NCBI GenBank assembly: GCA_958427155.1
Contig: CAUABB010000113.1
Location: 1 to 5,442, forward strand
Source of the DNA: an uncultured Oscillospiraceae bacterium
GTDB taxonomy: Bacteria > Bacillota > Clostridia > Oscillospirales > Ruminococcaceae
Direction: 5' to 3'
DNA: 5,442 nucleotides
Positions 5,284 to 5,442 of the stretch are shown in pieces. How positions within the stretch are numbered: the first letter of the stretch is position 1; each line of letters opens with the position of its first letter. Below the pieces are notes generated by a model that was not told the origin of the DNA, made no database searches, and saw only the letters and a list, made by a program, of their open reading frames with translations. Both the position numbers and the translations under genes were made by a program.

Positions 5284-5401
5284 CCGTTGTCAATCCAATA
5301 TACGCAGGAAGAAGGTTGTCCTATGTTTTTTGGCAAGCCCAATCATCGCCAGTTTTTTACAGAAAAAACCGAACCCGGCAAAGATGTTCTGAGGCAATTT
5401 T

Positions 5402-5428
5402 AAAAGCAAAAATTTGCGGTTTGCTTTT
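5402..5428. terminator. AT-rich 9-bp stem-loop, weak terminator candidate
   Basis: AAAAGCAAA (5402-5410) pairs with TTTGCTTTT (5420-5428) around a nine-base loop. On the minus strand it begins right at a TAA (5428-5430) that is preceded by open codons to the window edge, so it could end an upstream minus-strand gene lying mostly outside. Only two of nine pairs are G-C, and only four codons of the supposed gene are visible, so the call is tentative. Confidence 0.3.
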
Positions 5429-5442
5429 TAGTCTTCAGATGC

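Noticed and set aside
5268..5342. N-terminal extension of the deacetylase by 25 residues
   Set aside because: The added residues lie upstream of an AAGGAGG ribosome site and of the membrane anchor, so ATG 5267 is far more likely.
5330..5400. CCG-GGTT-CGG followed by six T residues on the minus strand as a terminator
   Set aside because: The stem is only three or four base pairs, too weak to call; no gene end can be tied to it.

Overview
The window looks like chromosomal DNA of a low- to mid-GC Firmicute, most likely a clostridial gut-type anaerobe. This rests on strong AGGAGG-like ribosome sites, a Maf protein and a PflX-like radical SAM protein of Firmicute style, and an IS3-family element with a Firmicute-type end. 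Species cannot be named from the sequence alone.

Layout. Positions 1-980 hold the right-hand part of an IS3-family insertion sequence on the + strand: the tail of orfA, a -1 frameshift signal, a complete DD(35)E orfB frame and the right terminal inverted repeat. Positions 981-1272 are non-coding, with a perfect 12-bp stem-loop, an imperfect direct repeat and a promoter. Positions 1273-2491 carry two closely spaced + strand genes, more AT-rich to the eye than the genes to their right: a DUF5343-type protein and a Swt1-like HEPN protein with an intact Rx4H motif. A strong bidirectional terminator (2516-2555) closes this pair.

The right half (2661-5267) is a minus-strand housekeeping cluster, read from right to left: a membrane-anchored NodB-type polysaccharide deacetylase, Maf nucleotide pyrophosphatase, a PflX-like radical SAM protein, and a 61-residue protein of unknown function whose start lies inside the end of the radical SAM gene. 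The + strand pair and the minus-strand cluster converge on the terminator.

Interpretation. The DUF5343/HEPN pair, bounded by an IS end on one side and a terminator plus conserved genes on the other, is the accessory part of the window. It is the best candidate for a little-described system: a predicted HEPN ribonuclease encoded with a partner that has a helical N-domain, a loose linker and a conserved-looking C-terminal tail. A defence or toxin-antitoxin role is an inference from family membership and gene pairing, not something the sequence proves. The IS3 frameshift cassette (A7 slippery run followed by an 11-bp stem) is also unusually clear.
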